From the NCBI RefSeq assembly GCF_004342885.1, contig NZ_SMAB01000001.1:124001-188000 (forward strand): a stretch of 64,000 bases of DNA, read 5' to 3'. The stretch is from Tepidibacillus fermentans (lineage in GTDB: Bacteria > Bacillota > Bacilli > Tepidibacillales > Tepidibacillaceae). Under the pieces are notes generated by a model. The model searched no databases and had not been told where the DNA came from. It worked only from the letters and a program-made list of their open reading frames with translations. The translations under genes were made by a program, and so were the position numbers. Below are positions 36,611 through 45,105 of the stretch, in pieces (the first letter of the stretch is position 1; every line of letters begins with the position of its first letter).

Positions 36611-37588
36611 TCATCTACACTTCTGCAATGTTTTAATTCGTCTCAAGACTTGCTGCATCTGGCGTCCTTGTTCAAATACTCCATCTAATAATTTTACAAC
36701 GTTATAACAAGCTTCCACATCTAACGTTTCATCCTCTGTATGCTCGTTCATATATCCCGCTGACAAGTTGACACTTTGGATACCGTTCTCGGCCCAAACT
36801 TTTGTGTCACTACTTCCACCTGGTGTGGTCTTCCATCCATTTAAGCCTTTATCTTTGGCAACCTTCTCAAAAAATTCACCGTAGTTTTTATGACAGAATG
36901 AAAAGTAAGAGCCAGCAGATACAACAATATCACCTGTACCGCGTCTGTCTATAACAATTGCTACATCAACGTCCCATAAGAAATATTCATTTACTGATTT
37001 AGCTCCAAGCAGACCCATTTCCTCTTCTACTGTAAATATATATTTTACTTTTCCATTAAAATTAGAAGTTTCAAGGCGTTTTGCCATTTCTAACAGTACC
37101 GCTACTCCTGCTCGATCATCTGCCCCAAGAATCCCTTTATTACTAGACCAGATTGTTCCATCCTTAATAATCTCTCTATCTTTTTCTAATTCTTCTACCA
37201 AATCCAAGTGCGCACTCAATAAAATTGTTGGTCCTTTCCCACTGCGATATGTTTTTTGAGCAAGAATGTTACCGCTATGATCAACTGTTAGATGATCTAC
37301 TTTCTCCATAAGTTGTTCTTTCACATATTGACGAACTTCTTCTTCACCACTGCGCCCATTAATTGATAAGAGTTTTTCCAACGTGTTATAAAAAAATTGT
37401 CTTTGGATAAATTCAATTTCCTCATTTACCCACTCTCTTTGAATTAGGTGCAGTTTCTCCGCTGCATCTAACAAATCCTTCTGGTTTTTGACATGAAGAT
37501 GAATTTGTCTACCTCGAATGATAACCCGATGAATGCCTGTTACTTGAAGCAACTTTGTAGCTGTAATTGCGTCTTCTTCCGTTAACAT
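36611..37588 (-). CDS. M28/M42/M20-clan metallopeptidase domain (5' part split off by frameshift)
   Basis: The metal-site residues are present: SAHLDLV (His, Asp), LGADDRAGVAVLLEMA (Asp), FTVEEEMGLLGA (Glu pair), IVIDRRGTGDI (Asp) and SAGYMNEHTEDE (His). It should be a di-zinc aminopeptidase. The frame stays open upstream of the ATG through LGLYTNGSCDGHGKRPATIY, and the codons just before that match the upstream ORF in another frame. Deleting one A in the AAA at 37653-37655 joins both ORFs into one protein of roughly 450 residues. I therefore read this as the major part of one frameshifted gene. Confidence 0.7.
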   Translation of the reverse strand: MLTEEDAITATKLLQVTGIHRVIIRGRQIHLHVKNQKDLLDAAEKLHLIQREWVNEEIEFIQRQFFYNTLEKLLSINGRSGEEEVRQYVKEQLMEKVDHLTVDHSGNILAQKTYRSGKGPTILLSAHLDLVEELEKDREIIKDGTIWSSNKGILGADDRAGVAVLLEMAKRLETSNFNGKVKYIFTVEEEMGLLGAKSVNEYFLWDVDVAIVIDRRGTGDIVVSAGSYFSFCHKNYGEFFEKVAKDKGLNGWKTTPGGSSDTKVWAENGIQSVNLSAGYMNEHTEDETLDVEACYNVVKLLDGVFEQGRQMQQVLRRIKTLQKCR

Positions 37589-37631
37589 ATAGATCGTCGC
37601 AGGTCGTTTACCATGGCCATCACAACTTCCA

Positions 37632-37973
37632 TTAGTATAAAGACCCAGCCGATTTCAATTCCCTAACGATTCCACTAATATAGATATCAAGCTCAAATAC
37701 TTTAGGCTCATCAATTCCAGGTCTAAAGTACAGATCTTCACCACGGCCACGAAATTCAAAGTTTAATAAAGCAATCCACTCCTCTTCATTTAATACTTCG
37801 CTTTCAATCTTAAGTAAAGGTGTATGATATTGAAATTGAACGTTTCCATACGATAATGTCTTCTTTAAAAATTCAACATTCTCTTTCGTTTCAGACGAAC
37901 AATGAAATACATTCTCTTCAATCTCCTTCACCTGAAACCCATGTCTGATTAATAATGCTGACCAATTTTTCAT
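37632..37973 (-). CDS. N-terminal part of the frameshifted metallopeptidase gene
   Basis: From the ATG at 37971-37973 (AAAGGAGATGG site) this 113-residue piece (MKNWSALLIRHGF, LLNFEFRGRGEDLYFRPGID, ELDIYISGIVRELKSAGSLY) ends where the frame is lost. In the shifted frame the end would read VRELNRLGLYTNGSCDGHG, continuing directly into the peptidase at 36611-37588. It has no known motif of its own. It may be a regulatory or substrate-recognition domain. Confidence 0.6.
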   Translation of the reverse strand: MKNWSALLIRHGFQVKEIEENVFHCSSETKENVEFLKKTLSYGNVQFQYHTPLLKIESEVLNEEEWIALLNFEFRGRGEDLYFRPGIDEPKVFELDIYISGIVRELKSAGSLY

Positions 37974-38020
37974 TAAAACCATCTCCTTTTCTTTTCTTAA
38001 ATCCATTAAACCATAATGGC

Positions 38021-38038
38021 GGTGACAGTCCTGTCACC
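38021..38038. repeat. REP-like perfect palindrome
   Basis: GGTGACAGTCCTGTCACC is an 18-bp perfect palindrome. It is followed by A on the plus strand and so is not a terminator in either direction. Similar GGTGACAG/CTGTCACC palindromes occur as dispersed repeats in several Firmicutes. Confidence 0.4.
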
Positions 38039-38115
38039 AAAAAAAGAAAAAGGCCAAATACCTTGACTTGCAAGGATTTGACCCCATTGTCTTTGAAAAT
38101 TGATCAACAAATGAA

Positions 38116-38889
38116 TTAATCGATTATCTCCTCAACTCGCTCCATTACCATGAACTGAACGGTACCATTAAAGTAATATGCTAATTCCTTATTATTAGGA
38201 TCATTAACGATAATATCTGGAGTACCAATTTCCTCCAATTTCCTACGCAAACGTCTTATTCCTTGTTTGTACGTGTCCTTTGAAACATCCTCACTCTTAC
38301 TATTAAAATATTCTTTTACATTTCGTACAGTTAAAGACTGGTCTTTAGAACTATTTAATAGTAAATCTTTTAATAACTCAGCAAATTTAGCAGTCAGGAC
38401 AATACTTTTGTCGTTAAACTTTAACAAATAGTTACGATCAGAAAAATATAGAATAAGAATGTTATCAACAGCATCACTTTCATAAAAAATATCATCACAC
38501 TCTTCTTTTGAACAAAAGAAGCGTCCTTCATTCGTGTAACGTACAAAGGCATGTCGATTTAAATACATTTCATTTTTGTTAATAATATCAAAAATGGGAG
38601 AGAGTTCATACTGTGTCAATTCTTGTTCAGGCATGGGAAGATCTTTCATTTTCTCATATGTTCTACTAGCAACAAATAAGTAACTATTCACTAAATATAA
38701 ATGGGCTCGGTATAGTTGCTCCTCATTCATTTTCCAATCTTGACTTTGAGCATACGTTTGATAGTCAATTGCATTTTTAAAATAGAGAACAGCGTCACTA
38801 TGTCTGTGGTATTTGTATGCCAAAAAACCTAATCGATAATTCGCAATTGGATTACTACGATCATACCTGAATACTTTTTTCAAAGCCAT
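38116..38889 (-). CDS. TPR-type protein with C-terminal winged-helix-like domain (frameshifted from upstream ORF)
   Basis: The N-terminal part reads like a tetratricopeptide repeat (NPIANYRLGFLAYKYHRHSDAVLYFKNAI). The C-terminal ~90 residues (FAELLKDLLLNSSKDQSLTVRNVKEYF...DTYKQGIRRLRRKLEEIG) resemble an OmpR/SARP-like winged helix with a recognition helix (YKQGIRRLRRKL). It could be a transcription factor. The frame is open a few codons upstream (YIAE before the ATG), and the ORF at 38880-39173 ends 10 bp inside it in another frame, so the two are probably one gene with an indel near 38890-38900. Confidence 0.6.
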   Translation of the reverse strand: MALKKVFRYDRSNPIANYRLGFLAYKYHRHSDAVLYFKNAIDYQTYAQSQDWKMNEEQLYRAHLYLVNSYLFVASRTYEKMKDLPMPEQELTQYELSPIFDIINKNEMYLNRHAFVRYTNEGRFFCSKEECDDIFYESDAVDNILILYFSDRNYLLKFNDKSIVLTAKFAELLKDLLLNSSKDQSLTVRNVKEYFNSKSEDVSKDTYKQGIRRLRRKLEEIGTPDIIVNDPNNKELAYYFNGTVQFMVMERVEEIID

Positions 38890-39173
38890 TTCCGCAATAT
38901 ATCACTTTTCTCATGATTCATTTTCATACAGGTACCATATTTAATCAACCAATGGATAATCCGCTCTTTTATATCGTTTGCGTATTGAATAAGGAAGTCT
39001 TTATCATCCCTATCTTTAGTTTGACGAGCATTTTTCATTACAACATCGTACATCTCTTGATAAAGATTGATAAACTTACCATAAAAACCATCATTTTTCG
39101 TTAGATCTTCTTGAGCGAGCAATCTTCGTTCCTCTTCTTCAAGTTCTTCTAGAGTTCTTTCTCTATGCCTCAT
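38880..39173 (-). CDS. N-terminal fragment of the TPR/winged-helix gene
   Basis: A highly charged helical piece (97 aa; RTLEELEEEERRLLAQED, YGKFINLYQEMYDVVMKN, YANDIKERIIHWLIKYG). It starts with ATG behind AAAAGGGTG and overlaps the next ORF by 10 bp in a different frame. The hydrophobic/charged spacing continues across the junction if the frame is restored, which suggests a single original protein of about 350 residues. Confidence 0.5.
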   Translation of the reverse strand: MRHRERTLEELEEEERRLLAQEDLTKNDGFYGKFINLYQEMYDVVMKNARQTKDRDDKDFLIQYANDIKERIIHWLIKYGTCMKMNHEKSDILRKWL

Positions 39174-39312
39174 ATGAATTCACCCTTTTACAGAAATATC
39201 TTATATTTTGGGTTAATATTTATATGTTTTGATTACGTCGAGATATGCTTTACCTTTGGTTCCAAACCAAACTTAATCCTTAGATCTAATATTTCTGCTT
39301 GATACATTGAGT

Positions 39313-39594
39313 CTATTTTTCTTTGTAAATACTTTCAACCAAATTAAAAATTGCATTTTCTAATTTTTCTAAGTTGTATTTTCTATAGGGAGACTTTTCA
39401 AAGTTATGGAACCTTTCTTTTATAAAGGATAATGTTCTTTCATAATTCGATCTTATATCTTCGTGAAATGGTCTTAAATCCTTCATTGGCACTAAATAGC
39501 ATGCAACCTGTTCCTCGTCAGGTTTTTGTTTAAAACGATAATAGACAGGATAGGAATTAGGTAGCTCACTTTCTACAAGTGGAATTCGAACCAT
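39313..39594 (-). CDS. unknown protein, C-terminal half (after an internal stop codon)
   Basis: 93 residues, MVRIPLVESELPNSYPVYYR onwards, with a helical C-terminus (RSNYERTLSFIKERFHNFEK). It is in the same frame as the ORF at 39595-39912 and directly follows its TAA stop, so it looks like the second half of one gene cut by a nonsense codon. No ribosome site is apparent before its ATG. The family is not recognised. Confidence 0.5.
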   Translation of the reverse strand: MVRIPLVESELPNSYPVYYRFKQKPDEEQVACYLVPMKDLRPFHEDIRSNYERTLSFIKERFHNFEKSPYRKYNLEKLENAIFNLVESIYKEK

Positions 39595-39912
39595 TTATCC
39601 ATTCTCATTATCTTTATAGAATCCAAGTAACAGCCAATTACAATAGTTCACATGTATAGCTTGTCCAGAACTCCTAGAAGTATAGGTAACCGCTAAACGT
39701 TTATCTCCAGGTTCATTTATTCCTAATTGTTGAAGTGAATCCCTTATAAATTCAAAAGTCCATTCTACCTCATCCAATGATTCAAACACGGAAGAAAATG
39801 TTGCTGATAATTGTGGGTAATTCGTTCTTTTCTCTTGAACATTTCCGTGAATAGATAAATAGAACTGAGCGGATTGTTTATGAGATTGTTTATTTTTTGG
39901 GTAGACAGCCAA
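39595..39912 (-). CDS. unknown protein, N-terminal half (TTG start, ends at premature TAA)
   Basis: 105 residues from a TTG start; an in-frame TAG 15 bases upstream of the TTG limits extension. The segment RLAVTYTSRSSGQAIHVNYCNWLLLGFY is reminiscent of N-terminal DNA-recognition domains of modification-dependent restriction proteins, but this is only an impression. The TAA at 39595-39597 is followed in frame by the next ORF. The 5' side abuts an IstB remnant, so the original start may be lost. Confidence 0.5.
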   Translation of the reverse strand: MAVYPKNKQSHKQSAQFYLSIHGNVQEKRTNYPQLSATFSSVFESLDEVEWTFEFIRDSLQQLGINEPGDKRLAVTYTSRSSGQAIHVNYCNWLLLGFYKDNENG

Positions 39913-39929
39913 CCATTTAGTTAACTATT

Positions 39930-40123
39930 TATATGAACGGAATTCAATTATATTGACTTCTAATAAAGGCCCAGAAGAATGGGCTGAATTAATGGGAGAT
40001 CAAGGGATTACCACAGCCATATAAGATCGTTTACTTCATAAAGTAGAGGTGATTCAACTAAACGAGAATGACAGCTATAGACTTAAACATCAAGCTACCA
40101 TTTTTGGCAAGGAAAGTGTTCAA
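39930..40123 (+). pseudogene. IS21-family IstB remnant (plus strand)
   Basis: The plus strand reads SIILTSNKGPEEWAELMGDQ GITTAI, a stop, then DRLLHKVEVIQLNENDSYRLKHQATIF before a stop. This is the C-terminal third of an IstB ATPase of a different subfamily from the one at 34.9-35.2 kb. One in-frame TAA replaces an expected residue. Confidence 0.85.
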
Positions 40124-40175
40124 AATTAATTAGCAAAAAGTGTTCAAAATTACTTGACGGTTACACCTTTCCATT
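40116..40175 (+). repeat. probable right end of the IS21-family element
   Basis: The 14-mer AGTGTTCAAAATTA occurs twice 23 bp apart just behind the IstB remnant, followed by CTTGACGGTTACA. IS21-type ends carry such multiple short direct repeats bound by IstA. Confidence 0.5.
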
Positions 40176-40209
40176 TTTGCGATGTTATAGTAAGTTGGAT
40201 TGTCAAACA

Positions 40210-41421
40210 TTACATTGATGCAGTTAAATCATCATAATGAAGTTTCCTTAAACGAACCTTCTTTCTCAAACTTTGAATTACTTTCGATTCGATTTGTCGT
40301 ATTCTTTCTCTTGTTACCCCATATATTCTTCCGACTTCCTCAAGAGTTTTTAATTCCTCTTTATAGAATCCATATCTATGTTTTATGATATCACGTTCTC
40401 TTTCCGAAAAAGAAGAAAGTAATTCTTCTATAAAATTTTGGAGATCTTGTCTTACCACTTTTTCAAATGGATCTAAGTATTCTTCAACAATTGCACCTAG
40501 ATGTTCAAATTTATCATAGGCGATAAAGTCAAATAATTGACTATCTTCATCTTCGGTAGAAACAATAGTATTTAAAGAAGCTATTCCTAAAATATTGTAA
40601 TCAATCCTTTTTAACTCATAATATTTCTCTTTAGTCATATTCAATTTATTACATACCCAGTCTATATCTAGACTATCCAATTCCTTAATACATTCATTTT
40701 CCGTTCTAATTATTTTTATTATTTTATCATATAGATGAACTGGAATTCGAATCGTGGTTCCTTCATACATGATCGCTCTCGTTATCGCCTGTCTTATCCA
40801 ATGGGTAGCATATGTCGAAAATTGATAACCTAATTGAGGGTCAAATTTTTCAATTGCCTTTAATAGTCCAAACTTACCTATACTAACTAAGTCATCAAAT
40901 TCAAGATCATGATGGGACATATTTCCATATTTCATTGCAACTTTTTCTATAAGTCCCATATTTTTATTTACTAATTCAAATAATAGTTTATTGTCCTTGT
41001 TGTTATGATATTTTTCTATTAATCTTGTATTCTCCTCGAAACTTTGTATAGGTAAAAAGAAATTATCAATCAAATCCTTATTTTTCTTCAAAAATTCATT
41101 CGGATCAAAATCTTCATCCTCTTCATCCTCTTTATCTTTTTCGATAACATCATCACATTCTTTTTTTGTTTCGTCTCTTTGATGTTTATTTTTGGTATTT
41201 CCTAATTCAGTAGAGACATTTAATGAAGAGGTATTTGGTAATTTGATAGAATGAAATCCCTTTCGAGTCAAAAATTCTACTAATATGGTTTCGTTGACTT
41301 CTATATTTTCATTAACCATTACAATTTTTTTGAGCCAAGATAAATTTATATTACTCCTTTTATCATATTGCTCAATGTATCTATTAAGCACTCTTTCTAA
41401 TAGATCAAATTCTTCCCCCAT
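40210..41421 (-). CDS. sigma-70 family RNA polymerase sigma factor (RpoD-like) of the defence island
   Basis: Region 2 is clear at residues ~145-230 (NMGLIEKVAMKYGN, DLVSIGKFGLLKAIEKFDPQLGYQFSTYATHWIRQAI, TIRIPVHL) and region 4 at ~335-392 (SERERDIIKHRYGF, LKTLEEVGRIYGVTRERIRQIESKV). The first ~120 residues are not region 1.1 but an unrelated helical segment with a very acidic stretch near 85-107. It is divergent from the RecQ-like helicase gene with 83 bp between. I infer an alternative sigma factor that controls genes of this island. Chromosomal housekeeping sigma genes do not have this context. Confidence 0.88.
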   Translation of the reverse strand: MGEEFDLLERVLNRYIEQYDKRSNINLSWLKKIVMVNENIEVNETILVEFLTRKGFHSIKLPNTSSLNVSTELGNTKNKHQRDETKKECDDVIEKDKEDEEDEDFDPNEFLKKNKDLIDNFFLPIQSFEENTRLIEKYHNNKDNKLLFELVNKNMGLIEKVAMKYGNMSHHDLEFDDLVSIGKFGLLKAIEKFDPQLGYQFSTYATHWIRQAITRAIMYEGTTIRIPVHLYDKIIKIIRTENECIKELDSLDIDWVCNKLNMTKEKYYELKRIDYNILGIASLNTIVSTEDEDSQLFDFIAYDKFEHLGAIVEEYLDPFEKVVRQDLQNFIEELLSSFSERERDIIKHRYGFYKEELKTLEEVGRIYGVTRERIRQIESKVIQSLRKKVRLRKLHYDDLTASM

Positions 41422-41435
41422 ATGATCACTTCCTA

Positions 41436-41462
41436 TTGAATTCAGACTATTTCTACTATAAT
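41436..41462 (+). promoter_or_regulatory. candidate promoter of the RecQ-like helicase gene
   Basis: TTGAAT (41436-41441) and TATAAT (41457-41462) with a short 15-bp spacer, 43 bp before the helicase ATG. The spacer is shorter than usual, so this is tentative. Confidence 0.35.
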
Positions 41463-41504
41463 ATTAATTTATCATATTGGTAAAAGATTGGAAGTGTTTT
41501 TGTA

Positions 41505-44500
41505 ATGTTTAATCAATTTTTCCAGCATTTTAATATTTTCTTAAACAAATTAGACCGCAAAAGAAATAACTTAGTAGTTTTTAAAGGATTCCCCAATGAA
41601 TGGATTTCTAAAATTGATTACCAAAAACTCTTTTCAATTCCTTTAGGCGAATTATTGAGTGAGCTTCCAAAGAGAAAAATGGAATTAATAACAGAAGCAG
41701 TTATGAGGCTTAATCAATCTCCGGATATTTATTGGTGTACCTATGAAGAATTGATTACCGCTTCTAAAGATACAATAGAGACCTTTGCTGATGTTCATAT
41801 ATTAAACAACAACCTCTATCAATACTATTATCCTCTCACATATTCGATAGATGAAATTGATCATATTTATTTAGAATACTATGAGGATATTGATAACCAC
41901 CATGATATACCTGATGAAATTCAATACATTAGTTCATATTATGGGAATATCTTAAAAACAAGAAATGGAAGATTTTACGTTTCTTACATTGATAACTACG
42001 GAGAAATAGACTTGTTTAATAACGAAAAGGACATCTCCTCCTTTCCCATTACCAAAACAGCACAAAATTTTATTGAGTTATCAGAAGATGAAGAACCATT
42101 TTTAGAACTTATTTCTCAATTATCTAAAAATAGTAAAGAAATAAAAGCTCTTCATTTTACGTGGAAAGGAGATATTCAACAATTTAGTCAAAATTACCTT
42201 AATAGAATTCAAATCTTACAATCCTTACTACCAGATTTAAAGATTTACCAATACCAAAAAAAAACTGAATCCAAAGGTATTGCTAGAGAGAAAGAATATG
42301 AGAAAATATTAAAAAAATATTGGGGTTACGATCATTTCCGACCATTAAGAATGTATAAAAACGTAGATGATATTGAAAATCCTAAAGAAATTATTTATAT
42401 ATCCCAATCCCAAATTATTGATGATATTGTAACGCAAGCTGAACTTGCCTACAAAGATGAAACTTTCCGGGATGTTTTTACCACTTCACCAACAGGGGCT
42501 GGAAAATCGGTTATGTTTCAAGTTCCAGCTATTTATTTGGCTGAGAAATATAATCTATTAACTATTGTTATTTCACCTTTAATTGGGTTAATGAAAGATC
42601 AGGTATATGGTTTGCATGAAAGAAATGTTTATTTTTCAGCAACCATTAATTCTGAAATTTCTCCTGTTGAAAAAATGAATATATCGACGAAGATTGCAAA
42701 TGGTGAAATTTCAATCTTGTATATCTCGCCCGAAACCTTACTTAGTCGTTCAGATATCAGCATGTTAATTGGAGATAGAAAAGTCGGACTTTTTGTTATT
42801 GATGAGGCACACATTGTTACTACTTGGGGGAAGGCGTTTCGATCAGATTATTGGTATTTGGGTAGTTATTTACAAAAACTTCGTAAACAGATGAAATTTC
42901 CCGTTGCCACGTTTACAGCGACAGCCATTTACGGTGGAATTGAGGATATGTACTCAGAGACTAGGGATAGCCTCATGCTTATTAATCCTATCAACTATTT
43001 TGGTTACGTTAAACGGGAGAATATTAAAGTTTCTTTAAAAAGCGTATCATTTACTTCAACAAAAGAACAAGAATACCGACTACAGAAGTACTCTTTGCTT
43101 CACGAAAGATTAAAAAGATCGTATAAAAGGAAGAAAAAAGTATTAGTATATTTCCCGTTTGTTTCAATCCTTCGCCAATTTAATGATTACATACTGGCAC
43201 ACGCCAATCACGAATTGGCCAATTCCGTTTCTACTTATTATGGAACGATGAAAAAAGAGGAAAAGAATGAAAGCTTTCTAAAGTTCAAAAATGGAGATTC
43301 ACTAATTATGCTGGCAACAAAAGCGTTTGGTATGGGAATTGATATTCCTGACATTGATACCGTAATACATTTTGCCCCAACTGGAAATGTATGTGATTAT
43401 GTACAGGAAATAGGTCGTGCCGCTAGATCTCTTGATGAAGGAAAGGCATATTTTGATTTCCTTCCAAAGGACTTTAATCATGTAAAGAAACTCCATGGGA
43501 TTAGTACGATTCGTAAAGCACAATTAATCCAGGTTATGGACAAAATTCTAATGCTATATAAAAAAGAAAAAAGTAATAAACCAGCTCGTAATCTTCTTGT
43601 TAGTTCAGAGGAATTTCGCTACATTTTTGAACGTAATTTTAATTCTGATCAGGATGATGATCTAGATAACAAATTAAAAACGGCACTATTAATCATTGAA
43701 AAAGATTTCATTAATAAAATGGGCTACTCCCCTATTATTGCAAGACCGAGAAATATATTCTCAATTGAGTACATGAAAGTAAAAAGGGAAATCGAAGATG
43801 ACTTTGTTAAAACTTATGGGCCCTATATTCAAAAAATAAAAAGTTTAAATGAAGAATATTTTGGGGGGATATATAAGTTTAATTTAAAAGAATTATGGGA
43901 GATAAAATACAAAGATATGACATTCCCAAAATTCAAGTTTTTATTACATCATAAAGATGATAACCTTAAATTTAAACACATTGAATTTATCGAATCCGTA
44001 CTAAATGTTGAGATAGATTTACAAAACAAAAACCAATATCAATTTTTAAAGAATATTGAAGATACAATAAGTAAAATTGAAAAATTGTTTAGTCCATATA
44101 TTTATAATCAGGAATATTTCTCCTTAAACAGCCTTACGACTTCAGTTTCTAGCTTATTTAGGAAATCAAAATACCAATCTGAAGCAATAGCAAATCAACT
44201 CATTCAAAGCATTATAAGTTACCAAGATGTAGTCAATCGCAACCAAAATCACAGACTATCGATCATCACCAAGAGGGAAAATCAATCCGAAATAAAATAT
44301 AAGGTTTTTCCTAATTTAAACGAATTTACACGATTCTTAAACCATCATGTAAATAAGCTATTACAAATGTCCGCTTTAAATTATAATGAAAATTATGAAG
44401 TTTATCTACCAAAATCCCATACTTATGAATTAGAAAAAACATTTATCTCACTTGGTCTATTGAAATGCTTGACCTGTTATTGTATGAAGTTAGGGGTGGA

Positions 44501-44546
44501 GATAACCCTGAAATCTTTATACGTATTAACTCGAAACTCCAAATAG
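41505..44546 (+). CDS. RecQ-like DEAH-box helicase with long N- and C-terminal extensions
   Basis: The helicase core lies at residues ~300-680: Walker A TSPTGAGKSVMFQVPAIYLA (~328-345), LIGLMKDQV, the DEAH box VIDEAHIVTTWG (~430), TATA, and motif VI QEIGRAARS (~635). The first 270 residues and the last ~330 are not recognised; no RQC or HRDC domain is obvious. The frame is lost at 44462-44463, where one missing base makes the last ~27 residues spurious; the true C-terminus continues at 44465-44734. It is divergent from a sigma factor gene and ends convergently with the type III R-M operon. A role in phage defence is inferred from context. Confidence 0.85.
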   Translation: MFNQFFQHFNIFLNKLDRKRNNLVVFKGFPNEWISKIDYQKLFSIPLGELLSELPKRKMELITEAVMRLNQSPDIYWCTYEELITASKDTIETFADVHILNNNLYQYYYPLTYSIDEIDHIYLEYYEDIDNHHDIPDEIQYISSYYGNILKTRNGRFYVSYIDNYGEIDLFNNEKDISSFPITKTAQNFIELSEDEEPFLELISQLSKNSKEIKALHFTWKGDIQQFSQNYLNRIQILQSLLPDLKIYQYQKKTESKGIAREKEYEKILKKYWGYDHFRPLRMYKNVDDIENPKEIIYISQSQIIDDIVTQAELAYKDETFRDVFTTSPTGAGKSVMFQVPAIYLAEKYNLLTIVISPLIGLMKDQVYGLHERNVYFSATINSEISPVEKMNISTKIANGEISILYISPETLLSRSDISMLIGDRKVGLFVIDEAHIVTTWGKAFRSDYWYLGSYLQKLRKQMKFPVATFTATAIYGGIEDMYSETRDSLMLINPINYFGYVKRENIKVSLKSVSFTSTKEQEYRLQKYSLLHERLKRSYKRKKKVLVYFPFVSILRQFNDYILAHANHELANSVSTYYGTMKKEEKNESFLKFKNGDSLIMLATKAFGMGIDIPDIDTVIHFAPTGNVCDYVQEIGRAARSLDEGKAYFDFLPKDFNHVKKLHGISTIRKAQLIQVMDKILMLYKKEKSNKPARNLLVSSEEFRYIFERNFNSDQDDDLDNKLKTALLIIEKDFINKMGYSPIIARPRNIFSIEYMKVKREIEDDFVKTYGPYIQKIKSLNEEYFGGIYKFNLKELWEIKYKDMTFPKFKFLLHHKDDNLKFKHIEFIESVLNVEIDLQNKNQYQFLKNIEDTISKIEKLFSPYIYNQEYFSLNSLTTSVSSLFRKSKYQSEAIANQLIQSIISYQDVVNRNQNHRLSIITKRENQSEIKYKVFPNLNEFTRFLNHHVNKLLQMSALNYNENYEVYLPKSHTYELEKTFISLGLLKCLTCYCMKLGVEITLKSLYVLTRNSK

Positions 44547-44734
44547 AAAATACGATTAAGAATCCAGAGAATTATGATAACACAATCTTAAGCAATGTTC
44601 ACAAACGACACCGAATCTCAGTAGCAATGCTGACTTATCTATTTAAAACCGAAGCAAATACTGAGGAGTTTTGGGATAAAATTGAAGATTATTTTCTTGG
44701 AAGGATACCTACTGAGGTATTAAGTAGTATTTAA
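44465..44734 (+). CDS. true C-terminal end of the RecQ-like helicase, shifted frame
   Basis: The frame EMLDLLLYEVRGGDNPEIFIRINS to LGRIPTEVLSSI continues smoothly from SLGLL of the helicase if one base is inserted at 44462-44463. The in-frame ATG at 44465 has no ribosome site. It is followed by a strong terminator. I treat it as part of the helicase gene rather than as a separate gene. Confidence 0.65.
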   Translation: MLDLLLYEVRGGDNPEIFIRINSKLQIENTIKNPENYDNTILSNVHKRHRISVAMLTYLFKTEANTEEFWDKIEDYFLGRIPTEVLSSI

Positions 44735-44756
44735 GATAAAATTAAACTAAAATAAG

Positions 44757-44797
44757 AAGAGCCGAAACTTTTTATAATAAAAGTTCGACTCTTTTTG
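44757..44797 (+). terminator. terminator after the RecQ-like helicase
   Basis: GAGCCGAAACTTTT...AAAAGTTCGACTC hairpin with two mismatches, followed by TTTTTG. Confidence 0.85.
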
Positions 44798-44883
44798 TAT
44801 GGCAAGATCTTTATCCATTATAATTTGAGTACCAGTATGAAAGCAAAAAAATAACCACCGACGTATCGATGGCGATATTATCA

Positions 44884-45105
44884 TTAGATCTCTAAGTTGT
44901 TCAATATATTTCTTAATTCCATTAATTCTTCTTTTGTTAGCGTGATTCCCTTTCCCATCTTATCATGGTCAGGCGACCAATCTCGCAAATCATATTTAGG
45001 GGCTTTATTATTCCAACTTATTAGGTTGAGTTCTTTCGTCCAGCCTTTTGGACTTTCTGATAGAATCCCCACATTTTTAATGATATCGTACTTGATTTCA
45101 GCCAT
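44884..45105 (-). CDS. YdbC/PC4-family ssDNA-binding protein
   Basis: The 73-residue product (MAEIKYDIIKNVGILSESPKGWTKELNLISWN, KYDLRDWSPDHDKMGKGITLTKEELMEL) matches the small bacterial YdbC family, which has the PC4 coactivator fold and binds single-stranded DNA. The ATG at 45103-45105 follows GGGGGG; the frame extends further up inside the preceding gene without a start signal. It overlaps the gene upstream by 8 bp and is the last gene of the type III R-M operon, so an ssDNA-related role in defence is plausible. Confidence 0.8.
   Translation of the reverse strand: MAEIKYDIIKNVGILSESPKGWTKELNLISWNNKAPKYDLRDWSPDHDKMGKGITLTKEELMELRNILNNLEI

Noticed and set aside
37981-38040. Palindrome GGTGACAG...CTGTCACC as a terminator
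   Set aside because: The homopolymer run is A on the plus strand and lies upstream on the minus strand, so no U-tract would follow the hairpin.
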